64,000 nt of DNA from Platanthera guangdongensis. Lineage: Eukaryota > Streptophyta > Magnoliopsida > Asparagales > Orchidaceae. Position numbers and translations under genes: made by a program. The notes beneath the pieces were generated by a model. That model made no database searches. It had not been told where the DNA came from and worked only from the letters and a program-made list of their open reading frames with translations. Positions 8,837-20,235 of this stretch are shown piece by piece (position 1 is the first letter of the stretch; each line of letters begins with the position of its first letter). The DNA lies in contig CM077166.1 of assembly GCA_039583875.1 (NCBI GenBank), positions 91,696,564 to 91,760,563 of the forward strand. The letters are read 5' to 3'.

Positions 8837-11800
8837 CTAAATGATACCTGAGTGGAATAATTCGGGGTATTCCTCCAACATAGCTTGCTCTCGCTCCCAA
8901 GAAAGCTCCTCACGTCCGCAATTATCCCAACGGACTTTTACCATTCAGAACTCCTTGTTGCGGAGTCGTTTGACTGCAACATCTTCAATTCGTACTGGCT
9001 TGACCCTTGTTGTTAACTCATAATCAACCGGTACCTGATTGTCCGTAACGATCTACAAAGGCTCTTGCACTGCCTTACGCAACACCGATACGTGGAATAC
9101 ATCATGCAGCCCACTCAACTCCGTCGACAGCTTCAACCTATACGCCGCCTCGCCAACACGCTCCAGAATTTCAAATGGTCCAAGGTATCTCGGACTCAGC
9201 TTCTTCAAGCGGCGAACCCTCGATACACCCTTGAACGACTTGATCTTTAAATATACCATGTCGCCAACGTTGAACTCCACATTTCTATGTTTGGCATTGT
9301 AATACTTTGATTGTCTATCCTGAGCAATCTTCAGCCTTTCCTGAATTGTCTGTATCATTGAAGTGGCATCTTCCACTGCTTGACGTTTATACAACTTCGA
9401 TTCGCCTGCTTCCAACAAAGACAACGGCGTACGACACTTCCTCCTGTACAAGGCTTCGAAAGGCGCCATTCCAATACTTGCCTGAAAGCTGTTGTTGTAA
9501 GCAAACTCCACCATGTACAGGTGATCCTCCCAATGCTTCCTGAAATCTAGGATGCACATGCGAAGCATGTCCTCCATAGTCCTGTTGACTCTCTCGGTTT
9601 GGCCATCTGTCTGCGGGTGAAAGGCTGTGCTGAACTTTAGCTTAGTACCCAACATACCATGCACCAACCTCCAGTCATTTGACGTGAAGCGTCCATCACG
9701 ATCACTCACAATACTGCGAGGCACACCATGCAATCGTACAATACTATCCACGTAGAGTTTGGCTAACTTTTCCACCGGATCCTCCTTTCTCACTGGGATA
9801 AAGTGCGACACCTTTGTCAACCTATCTACGACCACCCAAATGGCGTTGTTTCCCTTCTGCGACTTCGGCAAACCGTGCACAAAATCCATAGATATGTCGT
9901 CAAACTTCCATTCTGGGATAGGAAGTGATTTCAAGAAACCTCCGGGCTTCTGGCATTCCGCCTTCACTAATGCACAAATACGACACTTGGCCACATAAAG
10001 TGCCACATCCTTCTTCAAACCCGGCAACCAGAATAATTTCTTCATGTCTCTATACATCTTTGTGCTTCCCGGGTGGATTGAGTACTTGGTATGATGAGCC
10101 TCATACATCAATTCCTCCCGAATACTATCCGCACTAGGAACGCATAGTCGACCGTCCTTCCTTAGCAACCCATCTTCAACCACAAACTGGGAATTTGACC
10201 CATCCAAAGCTTCATCCAAGATTTGCTTCATGCTGCTATCCAGAACCAAAGCCCGCCGAACTCTATCCGCTAGATCACACTGCACCTCTGTCCAAAAAAG
10301 TTTCGCCTCGGCACTAGACTGCTTATCGACGCAAGATATCTCCAATGCCTCCAACTCTTGGACCAATCTCTCATCATGTACTGATAACCAATTGGCTTGT
10401 GCGAGAATCTTACGACTCAACGCATCCGCCACCGCATTTCCCTTCCCAGGTACATAGTGTATCTTGAAGGTGTAGTCCCCTAAGAACTCCATCCACCTCC
10501 TCTGCCTCATGTTCAGATCCTTTTGGTCCAATAGGTACTTCAAACTCTTATGATCGGTGTAAATATCGACCTTCACACCGTACATATAGTGCCTCCGAAG
10601 CTTAAGAGCAAATATCACGACCACTAACTCTAAGTCGTGGACTGGATAATTCCTCTCGTGAACCTTCAGTTGTCTTGAACCATAAGCTATCACTCTCCCA
10701 TGTTGTAGCAGAACACAGCACAAACCACTACCCGAAGCATCACTATAGATCTCGAACCCTTCGGTTCCACTTGGCGAACATAAAATGGGCGCCGTGGTCA
10801 ACCGCCTCTTCAATTCTTCAAAAGCCTGTTCGCACTCCGGAGACCACACAAACTTCTGATCCTTTCTTGTCAATGTCGTGAGTGGTAGTGCTATCCACGA
10901 GAAGTTCTCTACGAAGCGCCTGTAGTAGCCAGCAAGCCCCAGAAAACTCCGGACCTCTGCCACTATAGTCAAAGTATGCCACTCCCGTATCGCCACTATC
11001 TTTGCCGGATCCACAACTATTCCTTCTCCACTGACAACATGACCAAGGAACGCTATCGAGGATAACCAGAATTCATACTTGGAGAACTTTGCATACAACT
11101 GATTTTTCCTCAATGTCTCCAACACCATGTGTAAATTCTTATAGTGATCCTCCTCGCACCGTGAATACACCAGGATATCATAGATAAATACTATCACAAA
11201 CTGATCCAAGTATTCTTTGAACGTCCTATTCATCAGATCCATAAACAGGGATGGCGCATTCGTCAACCCAAACGGCATAACCGTGAACTCGTAATGCCCA
11301 AACCGCGTACTGAATGATGTCTTTGGGATGTCGCTCTCCCTTATCCTCAACTGATAGTAACCGGACTTCAAATCTAACTTCGAATATACAGTTGATCCAA
11401 CCAGCTGATCAAATAGAACGTCAATCCTCGGGATTGGATATTTGTTCTTCTCCGTAAGTTTGTTCAATTCCTGATAATCGATACAAAGCCGCAAGCTCCT
11501 ATCTTTCTTCTTAACAAAGAGAACTGGTGCGCTCTAAGGCGACGAACTTGGACGCACATAACCTTGCTCTAGCAACTCTTGCAGTTGCACCTTCAACTCT
11601 GCCATTTCTCTTGGGGCTATCCAATAGGTTGAGCGTGACACCGGTTTGGCACCCGGTACCAGCTCTATAGTAAAGTCTATCTCCCGCTGAGGAGGGGCTC
11701 CTGGGAGATCATCTGGAAACACATCAGGATACTCGGACACAACTGGGATGTTGCCCAAACTAGGTTTAGGCGTCGAAGTCTGCACTAGAGTGACATACAG

Positions 11801-12222
11801 TTCTGCCCCAGACCGAACTGCCTTGAACACCTGAAGGGCCGATATCAGAACTTTCCCTGACCCCTTCATGCCCGCAAAAGTAGTCTCCCGATCAGTGTCC
11901 AGACCCAACTTGACTTCTTTACGGTTGCAATCAATGTATGCACTCTGCTCCGAGAGCCAATCCATACCGAAAATTACATCGAACTCCACCAACGGTAGAA
12001 CCAACGCCCGCAAATCGAACTCCCGGTCTCCAATCTGAATCTTCACAACACAAACCCTATCCGCACGCATTGAGCACCCATTAGGCAACAACACATCCAA
12101 CTTGTTTTCTGCCATCGAGAACGGAACTCCGATGCGCGATATAAACCTTTCAGACAAGAAGGAATGTGATGCTCCCGTATCAAAAAGGGCTCTCGCCAGA
12201 AACCCAAAGATCAACACAAAGC
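8837..12222 (-). pseudogene. G1 pol: protease, reverse transcriptase, RNase H, integrase, chromodomain-like tail
   Basis: One continuous frame runs from the candidate splice acceptor (12222) to the stop at 8839-8837. In order: aspartic protease with DTGA near 12180; RT from about 11560; RNase H with its TDHKSL box near 10540; integrase with an HHCC zinc finger, catalytic Asp boxes MDFVHG and SDRDG and a Glu box QTERVNRT; then a degenerate chromodomain (8850-8980). The first Asp of the RT catalytic box is replaced: the motif reads FIYDIL near 11192-11175, where G2 has FIDDIL. In-frame stops lie at 11536-11534, 9055-9053 and 8947-8945. The enzymes would copy element RNA and insert it; this copy cannot make active RT. 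Confidence 0.9.
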
Positions 12223-12299
12223 CTAGCACTAACAAACGTAAGCTAACAAATACGAAGGTAACAACTATAAAAGTTAAACCACGGTAATTTAACTCATAC
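12223..12299 (-). other. Candidate 77-bp spliceosomal intron between gag and protease of G1
   Basis: On the coding strand the segment starts GTATGAG after ACAG and ends GTGCTAG, is T-rich, and is 77 bp long. Unspliced, the gag frame ends two codons after the split codon (ATG AGT TAA). Removing it joins gag (codon phase with G at 12300) to the protease frame exactly, at the point where homologues in general run straight from gag to protease. G2 has a 76-bp counterpart at the same position (63323-63398). Splicing is inferred; no transcript is available. Confidence 0.65.
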
Positions 12300-13376
12300 C
12301 TGTCACCACGTCCGCTTGCTTTATGGCCTCCTGTAGACCAAGGTTGTAGACTCTAGGCTGGGCTGGAGCATGATGGGACGCGGTTGACTCCACCGCCTTC
12401 CCTTTCTCCTCAAAAGTCGCTCCAGGTCTCCTCTAGGACATTGAACGTCCGCTCCAACACTCCCGAGCAAAATGCCCCGTCTTCCCGCAGTTGTAGCAAG
12501 CTCCGGGGACTCGACTTGTAGTTTCCCCCGATGCATCAGCCGAAGGGGCTGAGTTCGAAGTCCTCCGCTTCTTGTTCCATCTACGGAAACATGTCTTGTT
12601 ACTTGGCACCTTGAACTCGGTCTTCCTTTCTCCTGGGTCCTTCTCCTCTTGAACTTTCTTCGCAACCTTTTCCAACGATCGGGCCGAATTGACCAAGGCT
12701 AGGAAGCCCTGCGCCTTAGGCCCAGCAAGGAGTAACTGTAAATTGCCGCGAAGACCCTCATAGAATCGGTTGGTCTTCCTCTCTTCTTCTGAAAACATAC
12801 ACCAGCATAACGACCCAACCGTGTGAACTCGTGCAGATATTCGTCCACGCTTCTGGATCCCTGAGTCAACCCAAGAAATTGATTCTCCATCTCCAACTTC
12901 TGAGCAGAAGGTACAAATCTGGCTAGGAACAATCTTGAAAATTCCTCCATCGGCACATCCGCAAGTTGCCTTCCCACTAGAATATGAAACTCCAACTCAT
13001 ACCACCACAGCCTCGCTTCACCTTCCAAAAGAAAAGTTGCTATGGTGGTCTTCTGCCACTCCTCGGTCATTGTGGCCGTCAAGACCCTCTGTATGGAAGA
13101 GAACCAGTCCTCAGCTTGAGTTGGCATTCCAACCCCATTAAACCTCGGAGGATTAAAGCCCATCACATACTTCAGCTGCCTTTCCGTAGTTCTTCTCGGC
13201 TCTACCAACTCCACTGCTGCACGTTCCACCACTCTCGGCTCTGTCACCCTAACCGGTTCTTGCTCATTCGCAGGAGGTGCGCGATGCATTTGCCCTGCAG
13301 GTTGGGCATTTATCATTGCGAACACGGTTTCAGCCACCATCCTAATGGTTTCCGCTGAAGGAGGTGTAGCAGGCAC
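12300..13376 (-). pseudogene. G1 gag (capsid and nucleocapsid)
   Basis: The ATG at 13376 opens a retrotrans-gag domain (residues about 60-190; LEGEARLWWYE and SVDEYLHEFTRL boxes). The frame is lost near 12810 by an indel and continues in another frame (12798 onward) through a zinc knuckle CYNCGKTGHFAREC near 12490-12450. One TAG follows at about 12435, after which the frame stays open to the candidate intron donor at 12300. The product would form the virus-like particle and bind RNA. Two lesions make it a pseudogene. Confidence 0.88.
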
Positions 13377-13642
13377 GTCCCTTGGTGCACTACTTTCCGC
13401 TGATTGCGGACGCTTTTACTGACCAGCACCGCTCCTAGCTGCCTAAATTAGCAAAGACACACGATTAGACAACATACAAATTGCTAAAAGCAATCATTGG
13501 AACACTCAGGTTCCACAAAACAAGTGTATTTTTCATTCCTAAGTGGACATTCATGGGTTCTTTTGATGTTATAACGATGACGCACACATGTGCTCACCAC
13601 CCCTTAAAAGAATTCGCCCACGAATTCATTTAAGCTTGACCG

Positions 13643-13665
13643 TAACCAGAAGTCTGATACCAAAT
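13643..13665 (-). other. G1 primer binding site
   Basis: Coding-strand TTTGGTATCAGACTTCTGG follows the 5' LTR directly. TGGTATCAGA matches the initiator tRNA-Met 3' end used by most plant LTR elements; bases beyond that diverge. Confidence 0.75.
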
Positions 13666-15639
13666 TGTAACACCCCCATCTGTCGCATGGCATATAATAG
13701 AAGGTCCAGCTGGAACCCGACGCCATATACGACAGACAGTCGAAAGGGATACTAAATGAATAATCAAACCAACCAATTAAGACTACTCGTCCTAATCACA
13801 GAGCATTCTAGCGGAAGATTTTAAAGTTGAAAGAACCCAAAATTAAATCCATCAATATGAATGTCCACAGCTACAACAACAGGAATGAAACCCCAAATAC
13901 ACAGAAACGAGTACATGGCCTTATGGCCTTACAAATGTTCACTTAATAAAGAGTGTTTTACATACATCGGCTCGCAGGCCGGCCACACATGATAAATATA
14001 AAAAAAACAGCTATTCTACGACCTTCTAGGGCCAGCACAGCAACATGGGCTCCAACCCGCTATTTGGCGCTCGGCTCCGCAGTACCTGCAAGCACATACC
14101 ACCGCACGGTGGCAAATAAAGCAACGGTCAGCTAAAAGCCGACCAAATTATAACGACCCCGCCCCTTACTCGGGACGGCGGTGCTCTTTCCCTGCATAAC
14201 ATTAGCCCAACAACATATATAGCACAATATAATTTCGCCACAGGTGTATGCTCACACGGCCAAACACCCCGTGCACTCAGGGCACATTCATGGTGACCCC
14301 TGACCCATCAGTGCATTCACAACCACCCCCAGGATGGCAACATCATGTGAGCATTTAGCCTTTCTGACCACCGTCTAAGGCTCCGACTATGCCAACGGCC
14401 AGTCCCCATCTTCGGGTCTCTCGCACCGAACCACATAGCCTAGGTCCAATTCCACTTGCCCGTTGCTCACGCCGCATGTCCAATTTAAGTCCTTTGCGCG
14501 GGCCAAGCTTCTCTCGGATTACAAATTTTCCAAAACAATCTCATAACCCAGTTATGATCAAGGCCGGTTCCCAGACCGCCAAGTTAGCAGAACACGTTTC
14601 CGCTCAAATTTCCGGGTGCGCCTTGAAGCTAACCTCCAAGGATCCCTGCTGCAATCTACCGCGTAGAAACCCGAAAAAAACCAAAGCACGGAGTCTTCTC
14701 CGGCAAAACCACATCAAATACAACATCACCGATCCAGACAAAACACGTCCGGGTAGGCTTCACACACAATGCCTATGCCTGTACTTACGATTCCGGGCTC
14801 TATATGCAACACAAGGGGGACTATTCACATCAACCCCAAGGAACACCACGCACTCGCCGCACACTCGTGGGAGCGGGGTTCCCTATGCAAAAGAAAGAGC
14901 TTCAAACGCTCAAGTTGAGAATCGTTACCCTTGTAGTCCGTTTTGGCGCAATGGAAAAACTACGCGGTTAGAACTCTTCGCAATGACCTTCCCTCCACGG
15001 ATCCGCTCTCTGATTTCGAAACGGTGCTCCGATGCTCCGCCGGCAGCCGGAAACCTCCTCCTTCTTCCTCTTCTCTCTCACTTTGGAAGGGGAGAACTTT
15101 GGAGAGAAAATGGGGAATTAACCTCTTATTCCCGGCATAAAATAGAGCAGGGACTCATCTGAGCCGTCGGATCTAAATTAAAGAAAACGAACGGCTCGGA
15201 TCTGCCCAAAATTCTCCAGACCTGGGCCGAACACGGCTTGGCACACGGCCGTGTCCCAGGCCGTGTGCCTCGATCCAGGCACGATCGTCGAACTGAGAAA
15301 TGCACACGGGCCAAGACACGCCCGTGTCTGACCTGACACGCCCGTGTCGGGTTTCTCGACACGCCCGTGTTCGTGGGCGTGTCACGCATAATTGCCACGG
15401 CAACGGACACGACCCATCAGGACACGTGTAGGGACACGGGTTGGCACACGCCCGTGTCGGATGACACGCCCGTGTCATCCGGCCGTGTTTCTGGCTGTGT
15501 GCTTCTCGGGTTGAAAACGGCCAAAAATCACCAGCCAGACACGGCCTTGGACACGCCCGTGTCCTAGGCCGTGTACCCCTACAGGCACCAAAAACCCTTT
15601 TTTCGCGACCGACTCGCACATAACTTTCGGGGCGTTACA
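13666..15639 (-). repeat. G1 5' LTR
   Basis: It is a near copy of 6811-8782, with the same ends and the same palindrome array (15239-15579). Being on the coding-strand 5' side it should hold the promoter; I see no convincing TATA box that I would place. It ends at 15639, followed by the TSD GACGA. Confidence 0.92.
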
Positions 15640-15644
15640 GACGA

Positions 15645-16646
15645 ACTCTGAGTTCCTTCCCTAAACTCAGGTCGACGAACTCTCATCTTAAGCAAGAAGC
15701 CCTGCTCGACGAAATCCAGCTGAGCTCGACGAACTCCAAGTTCAGGTCGACGATCACTGAGAAAGGTTCAAGACAGATTCCCAGCTCGACGAAAATAGAA
15801 GCTAAGCTCGACGATCTGCGAGCTCCGGTGGACGAATTCTGTGCAGTTATTCCAGGCCTATTTATTTACAGTTGCCAGATTGAATTAAGGATTAATTACA
15901 GTCAGAACATTTAGTGCTAAAAATTACCGATGGAAATAGTCGTTCAAAGCGGGCAGTTTTAGAAGATAATTGTGGATTAATTCCCAATGCATCTTCTACT
16001 CTCGGAAATGCCTCAGCCGTTATCAAATAAATGAATCCAAATGTTTGAATCACATATAAGAGATTTATAGAAAGACAGAAACAACAACACAACAAGATAG
16101 AGACATAGTGAAGGCTTTTCCTTTTATAAAGAAGGAGGAACTCTGCATCAATCAACATATTCACAGAGTTCTCCATCTCCTCCAAGCTTTTCAAAAGACA
16201 CACATTCATATCAGTCTAAGAATCTTGCTAGAGACATCATCAATCTGAAGGCCTGGACCCTGAAGCAAAGCTTCCCTCCATCCTTCCACAACCAATCTAT
16301 ATCTCAGGGGGAGCTATGACATCATCAACATCCACTAGTCATCTCTCAGTGATTTGAGATAGAGAAGACAACATCACTTCTTTCCCTTTCCCGTGTACAG
16401 GGTTATAACTCCCTTCAAAAGTTATTCTTGTTTGCAAGTCTCCTGATCAAAAGACTTGGGTTGGTTTTTGAGCACCTAATCAAAAGCTCATTGGTGACAG
16501 TCACTTGATCAAAACCTGCTAGTTGATTCCTACCAGGGTGGTAGAAGAGTGGATGTACATAGTTAGAGGGAACCACTATAATCCTTGTGTCTTCTGGATT
16601 GCTTGCTTTGCCTTCTTTATTTTTGTGCTGTGATTTTCTTTTCTTA

Positions 16647-16724
<78 letters not shown>

Positions 16725-16763
16725 CTCTAACTAGTGCAAGTTACGATCAATCCCTAACTTTCA
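15645..16763 (+). repeat. Element C 5' LTR, second part
   Basis: It continues the C LTR after G1. It contains a TCGACGA motif array (15640-15845), a U5 region with repeated CCTGATCAAAA units (16435-16520), the conserved block GGATGTAC...GGAACCACTATAA (16550-16582) and a long AT run. It ends CCCTAACTTTCA at 16763, followed by the PBS. Confidence 0.9.
16648..16722. repeat. (AT)n microsatellite in C 5' LTR
   Basis: About 37 TA repeats. The 3' LTR of the same element has only about 7 (42831-42846), so the run grew after insertion or shrank in the other copy. Confidence 0.97.
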
Positions 16764-16777
16764 ATTGGTATCAGAGC
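16764..16777 (+). other. Element C primer binding site
   Basis: ATTGGTATCAGAGC directly after the LTR, complementary to the 3' end of initiator tRNA-Met. Confidence 0.85.
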
Positions 16778-16843
16778 GGGTTCTATTGGTTGTACATGCT
16801 AACACCTAAACCATAACGATCTGATAGATCTTAAGAGTTTATT

Positions 16844-18017
16844 ATGGCACAAAATGAAGAGTTTTCAAGAACCAGACCACCTGTGTGCAATCTAGATAAG
16901 CTTTTACTATGAAAGACAAGGATTAGGTTTTATATGAACTCCATTGATGAAAATATTTTTAATTCCATTTTGTCAGGACCAACTCAACCTCAGGAAACAA
17001 CAAGTACCAATGTTATTCCATCATCTCAATGGACAGATGCCAAGAAAAGGCTGAAGATTGCTGATGCACAAGCAATGAACATTCTTTCACAATCAATGTC
17101 TGATGACATTTTTTAGGAAGTTACTGGATGTTCATCTGCAAAAGACATGGGGGACTCCCTCATAGAAATGGTTGCTGGATCAGCTAGAGAACGAAACTGT
17201 GAAGCTGAAACTTGGAGTAACTCTGAAACTTCATCCTGTACAACTGATGATGAAGAAGAGTCAAGAGCAAGAGAATTTTGCCTAATGGCAATAAATGCTT
17301 CCTGCTGCAATCTTGATGAAGAATCTGAGTCTGAAGAAGAATCAGAATGTGAATCAGAAGAAGATCAGGTAATCACTATCCTTTATCTTTCATCAGAAAA
17401 ATTTAAAACTGATTTCAAATTATTATTTAAAGACTTAATTCAATCTGAGAAGGAAATAAAACTTCTAAGAGAGAAATTAAATAAGGTATCTTCTAAAAAC
17501 ATAAAACTCAAAGAAGATTTAAAAAATGCTCTTGAACAAATAAGTCATTTAGAATCAATTAAAGGAAGAGATAAATTAAAGGACAGATAAAATTACTGAA
17601 GAATTATAATAGAATAAATCAAATCAATCTAAAATTCTTCAGAAAATTTTTGTTCAAAATAATTTGTTGAACCGAGCTCGACGAAAACAAAACCAATCGT
17701 CGAACAAAGCTCGACGAACTATGAACCGAGGTCGATGAAAGTGGAACAGAGAACAATTTCCATTATTCTCTAAACAGAGATCGACGAAACCACTACCATT
17801 CGTCTAACTCAGCTCAACGAAAGTATCTTAATTTGTAGAACTCAAGATTCCAAAATAGAAATTTTTATCAAACTAAAAATTTTAAAAATCCTTTCACTGA
17901 GTGGATAATCCCTCCTAGGAAATATCATCCACTTGAAAATCAACCTGGATATTCTTTTATTTCTAATTATTATAAAGGAGAGTCAGGACCCAGGGTAATC
18001 TGGGTCCAGAACTAACC
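16844..18017 (+). pseudogene. Element C gag, internally deleted
   Basis: The ATG at 16844 opens a Sirevirus-type gag closely resembling that of element B (39612 downward): RPPVCNL near the start, a stop, then MNSIDENIFNSI. After the VAGSARER segment (about 17170-17195) the frame jumps straight to the acidic Glu/Ser-rich region (17210-17370), so most of the capsid domain and the zinc knuckle are missing. A coiled-coil-like stretch runs to 17590. The gene ends with GPRVIWVQN at about 18015. It cannot supply normal Gag. Confidence 0.78.
17670..17845. repeat. TCGACGA array in gag linker of element C
   Basis: Six or so GCTCGACGA / TCGTCGAAC copies lie between the coiled-coil-like part and the gag end. 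The same motif is in the LTRs of C (6755-6810 plus 15640-15845, and 41775-42020) and at the equivalent place in element B (37690-37945). Confidence 0.8.
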
Positions 18018-18289
18018 TCTCTTTTCAGTAAAAGACCTATCTTACCACAAAGGAACAGTAGTATGTGATAGTAATCAAAAGATATAAGTCTTAGTCGACA
18101 TAGAGGTTATACCCGTGACTGTAATATGGAAGGCTACAACAGTAGAGAGAGACTGTTTAGTCTACTAAGCTAGAAATTCTTCTCAGATTTGGGCAAGGAA
18201 TTTAGGCAAGGAATTTGTGCAAGGAGAAGTAAATAGGGGAGATTGTTTGTTTTATAAAGAGGAAACTTCTTAGAACTATGAAGCAATAT
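18017..18289. other. Non-coding remnant of element C left of B
   Basis: Follows the gag end; contains AAATAGGGGAGATTG at about 18230, which looks like an extra copy of the C polypurine tract. No gene is seen. It is cut by element B at 18290 and continues at 41466. Confidence 0.6.
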
Positions 18290-20040
18290 TGAAAGTGAGG
18301 GGTTAGATCTGGAATACTCTATAGGGGTGGGGGGAATAGAGTATTTAGTGTTTTTATAAAATTTTCTAACTACTTGAATCTAGTCCAAGTGGTGTAGGAA
18401 TGAAATTAAAGCACAAACACAGCTATCCTAACTATCACAGCCACAGCAAGAAACAAAAGAAAAGAGCAACCAGACAACACATGAAATTTATAGTGGTTCC
18501 CCAACCTGGGTACATCCACTCTACTACCACCCTGGTAGGATTCCACTCAGATTTTTGATCAGGTGCCTGACACCAATGAGCTTTTGATCAGGTTCTCAGA
18601 AACCAAACCTCAATTCTTTTGGTCAGGTGACTTGCAACCAGAAATAACTTTTGCAGGGAGTTAAGAACCCTTTATACAGTGGGGGTGAGAGATTGATTTT
18701 GTCTTCTCTTTCTCAATGTACAACTGAGAAGACTTATGTGGATTTGATGTTAGCAAATGCTCCCCCTGAGATGTAGAATGGTTCAGGGAGATGGGGCTTT
18801 GCTTCAGGGTGATAGGCCTTCAGTCCTTCAGCTTTGACCAGACAGTACATGAACTTCTTGACAGATAGAGGATTTGTTGTCCTTTGAAGTATCCTGAGTG
18901 TAGAAGAAAGAATACTGTTGATTTTGATTTGATGTTCTTTTTCTTCAGATTGTTGATATTTTTCTGGTTTAGATCTTGTATTTTTGTATCAGCTTTCTAT
19001 CTCTTTTTGTTTCAGAGTGTTGTCGAGAGAGAGAGAGAGCAGCAGAAGATTCTTGATTCCTGATTCACAAAAAACTGATTGACTGTCTGTTTTCTTGCTT
19101 GCGTATCTTTCTCAGTCACTATCTAGAGGAGGAAGAAAAATCCCTTTTATATTTTTCAGATTATCTTCCTTTTGAAATTTGAAATCTCTTCTGCATTCAT
19201 TGTTGATGGCCTGGAGAATTTTTTGCATTTAATGATTTCCCCAACTGTCCCATGGAAAAATGGTAAGCAATAATCCTGATGAAGACCGTAATTAATGCTC
19301 CGTCTAACGGTAATATTCAGAGAATATTATAGCATTAATTACTCAAGAATTATTATAGTAGGAAAGGGACAGAAGGATGGAAATAACCAAGTCTAGATTC
19401 GTCGAATAGAAAACAGAAATCGTCGAGCTGAGTCCATAGTTCGTCGAGGTGAGGAGTTATGTTAGTAGACCAGATGGCATTGAATATAATTCTGACTGTA
19501 ATTAATCCTTAATTAATTCTGCCAACTCTAACTGATTACACAGAATTCGTCGAGCTCAGTTTCTTATTTCGTCGAGCTGTCTTGAGTTCAGCGATCGTCG
19601 ACCTGAGCTTGGAATTCGTCGAGCTAAGACAACAGTTCTTCTTTAACTTCTGGTGTCGACACAGCTTCTGTGAAATGTGTCGACACAAGTCCTGTGTGTC
19701 GACACAATGGCTTCTGTTGTCGACACAGTTGGTGTTGACAGATGTTCTGGGTATCAACACAAGTCATGCGTGTCGACACAGTTGATGTCGACAGATGTTC
19801 TGTGTGTCATCACAAGTCCTGTGTGTCGACACAATCTGAGTTCTGGTGTCGACACAGCCTTTCCCAAGTGTCGACACAATTGCTTGAGTCTCTGGCAGTC
19901 TGTTGAAGGTTGTTCTATGTGATGTTGATTCTAAGGACTTGGCCTAGACTCTAGGACACAACCATGACCCTGGCTATACATGATGGGTCATATGATCCTA
20001 ACTTAGTGAACCTAGCTCAAATTAAACTAGGGATCCAACA
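18290..20040 (-). repeat. Element B 3' LTR
   Basis: Plus-strand ends are TGAAAGTGAGG and GGATCCAACA. It carries the conserved U5 block (GGTTCCCC and TACATCC, about 18490-18535), TGATCA-containing repeats (18555-18640), a TCGTCGA array (19397-19628) and a TGTCGACACA array (19655-19885). Confidence 0.9.
19655..19885. repeat. TGTGTCGACACA palindrome array in B 3' LTR
   Basis: Ten or more copies of TGTCGACACA joined by AGTCCTGTG or ATGGCTTCTG spacers. It sits beside the TCGTCGA array but has a different core. The counterpart in the other LTR is at 41075-41308. Confidence 0.9.
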
Positions 20041-20056
20041 ATCTCCCCATATTTGG
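20041..20056 (-). other. Element B polypurine tract
   Basis: Coding-strand AAATATGGGGAGAT directly precedes the LTR start TGTTGGATCCC. Confidence 0.8.
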
Positions 20057-20235
20057 GTAAGGTCACTAATTACAGACTCATAATAAACTTGAAAGTAAAC
20101 AAAGTAAGAAAACATATATCTGGTAGAGAAAATTAACACATGCAGCAGATATATATGTATATAATAAGATTTTTATCAGAAATTAGAAAGCAGTTTTAAG
20201 CAGACTCAGACAGACTAGAGATAGTTTAAAAATCA

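Larger units (their letters stand above)
6811..15639 (-). mobile_element. Element G1: full-length Tekay-like chromovirus (Ty3/gypsy)
   Basis: Two LTRs of about 1.97 kb (6811-8782 and 13666-15639) flank gag, protease, RT, RNase H, integrase and a chromodomain-like tail, in gypsy order on the minus strand. The TSD GACGA is perfect (6806-6810 and 15640-15644). A tRNA-Met type PBS and a polypurine tract are in place. By eye the LTRs differ at only a few percent of sites. Coding damage is light: one frameshift in gag, a few stops, and a substituted RT active-site residue. Confidence 0.93.
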
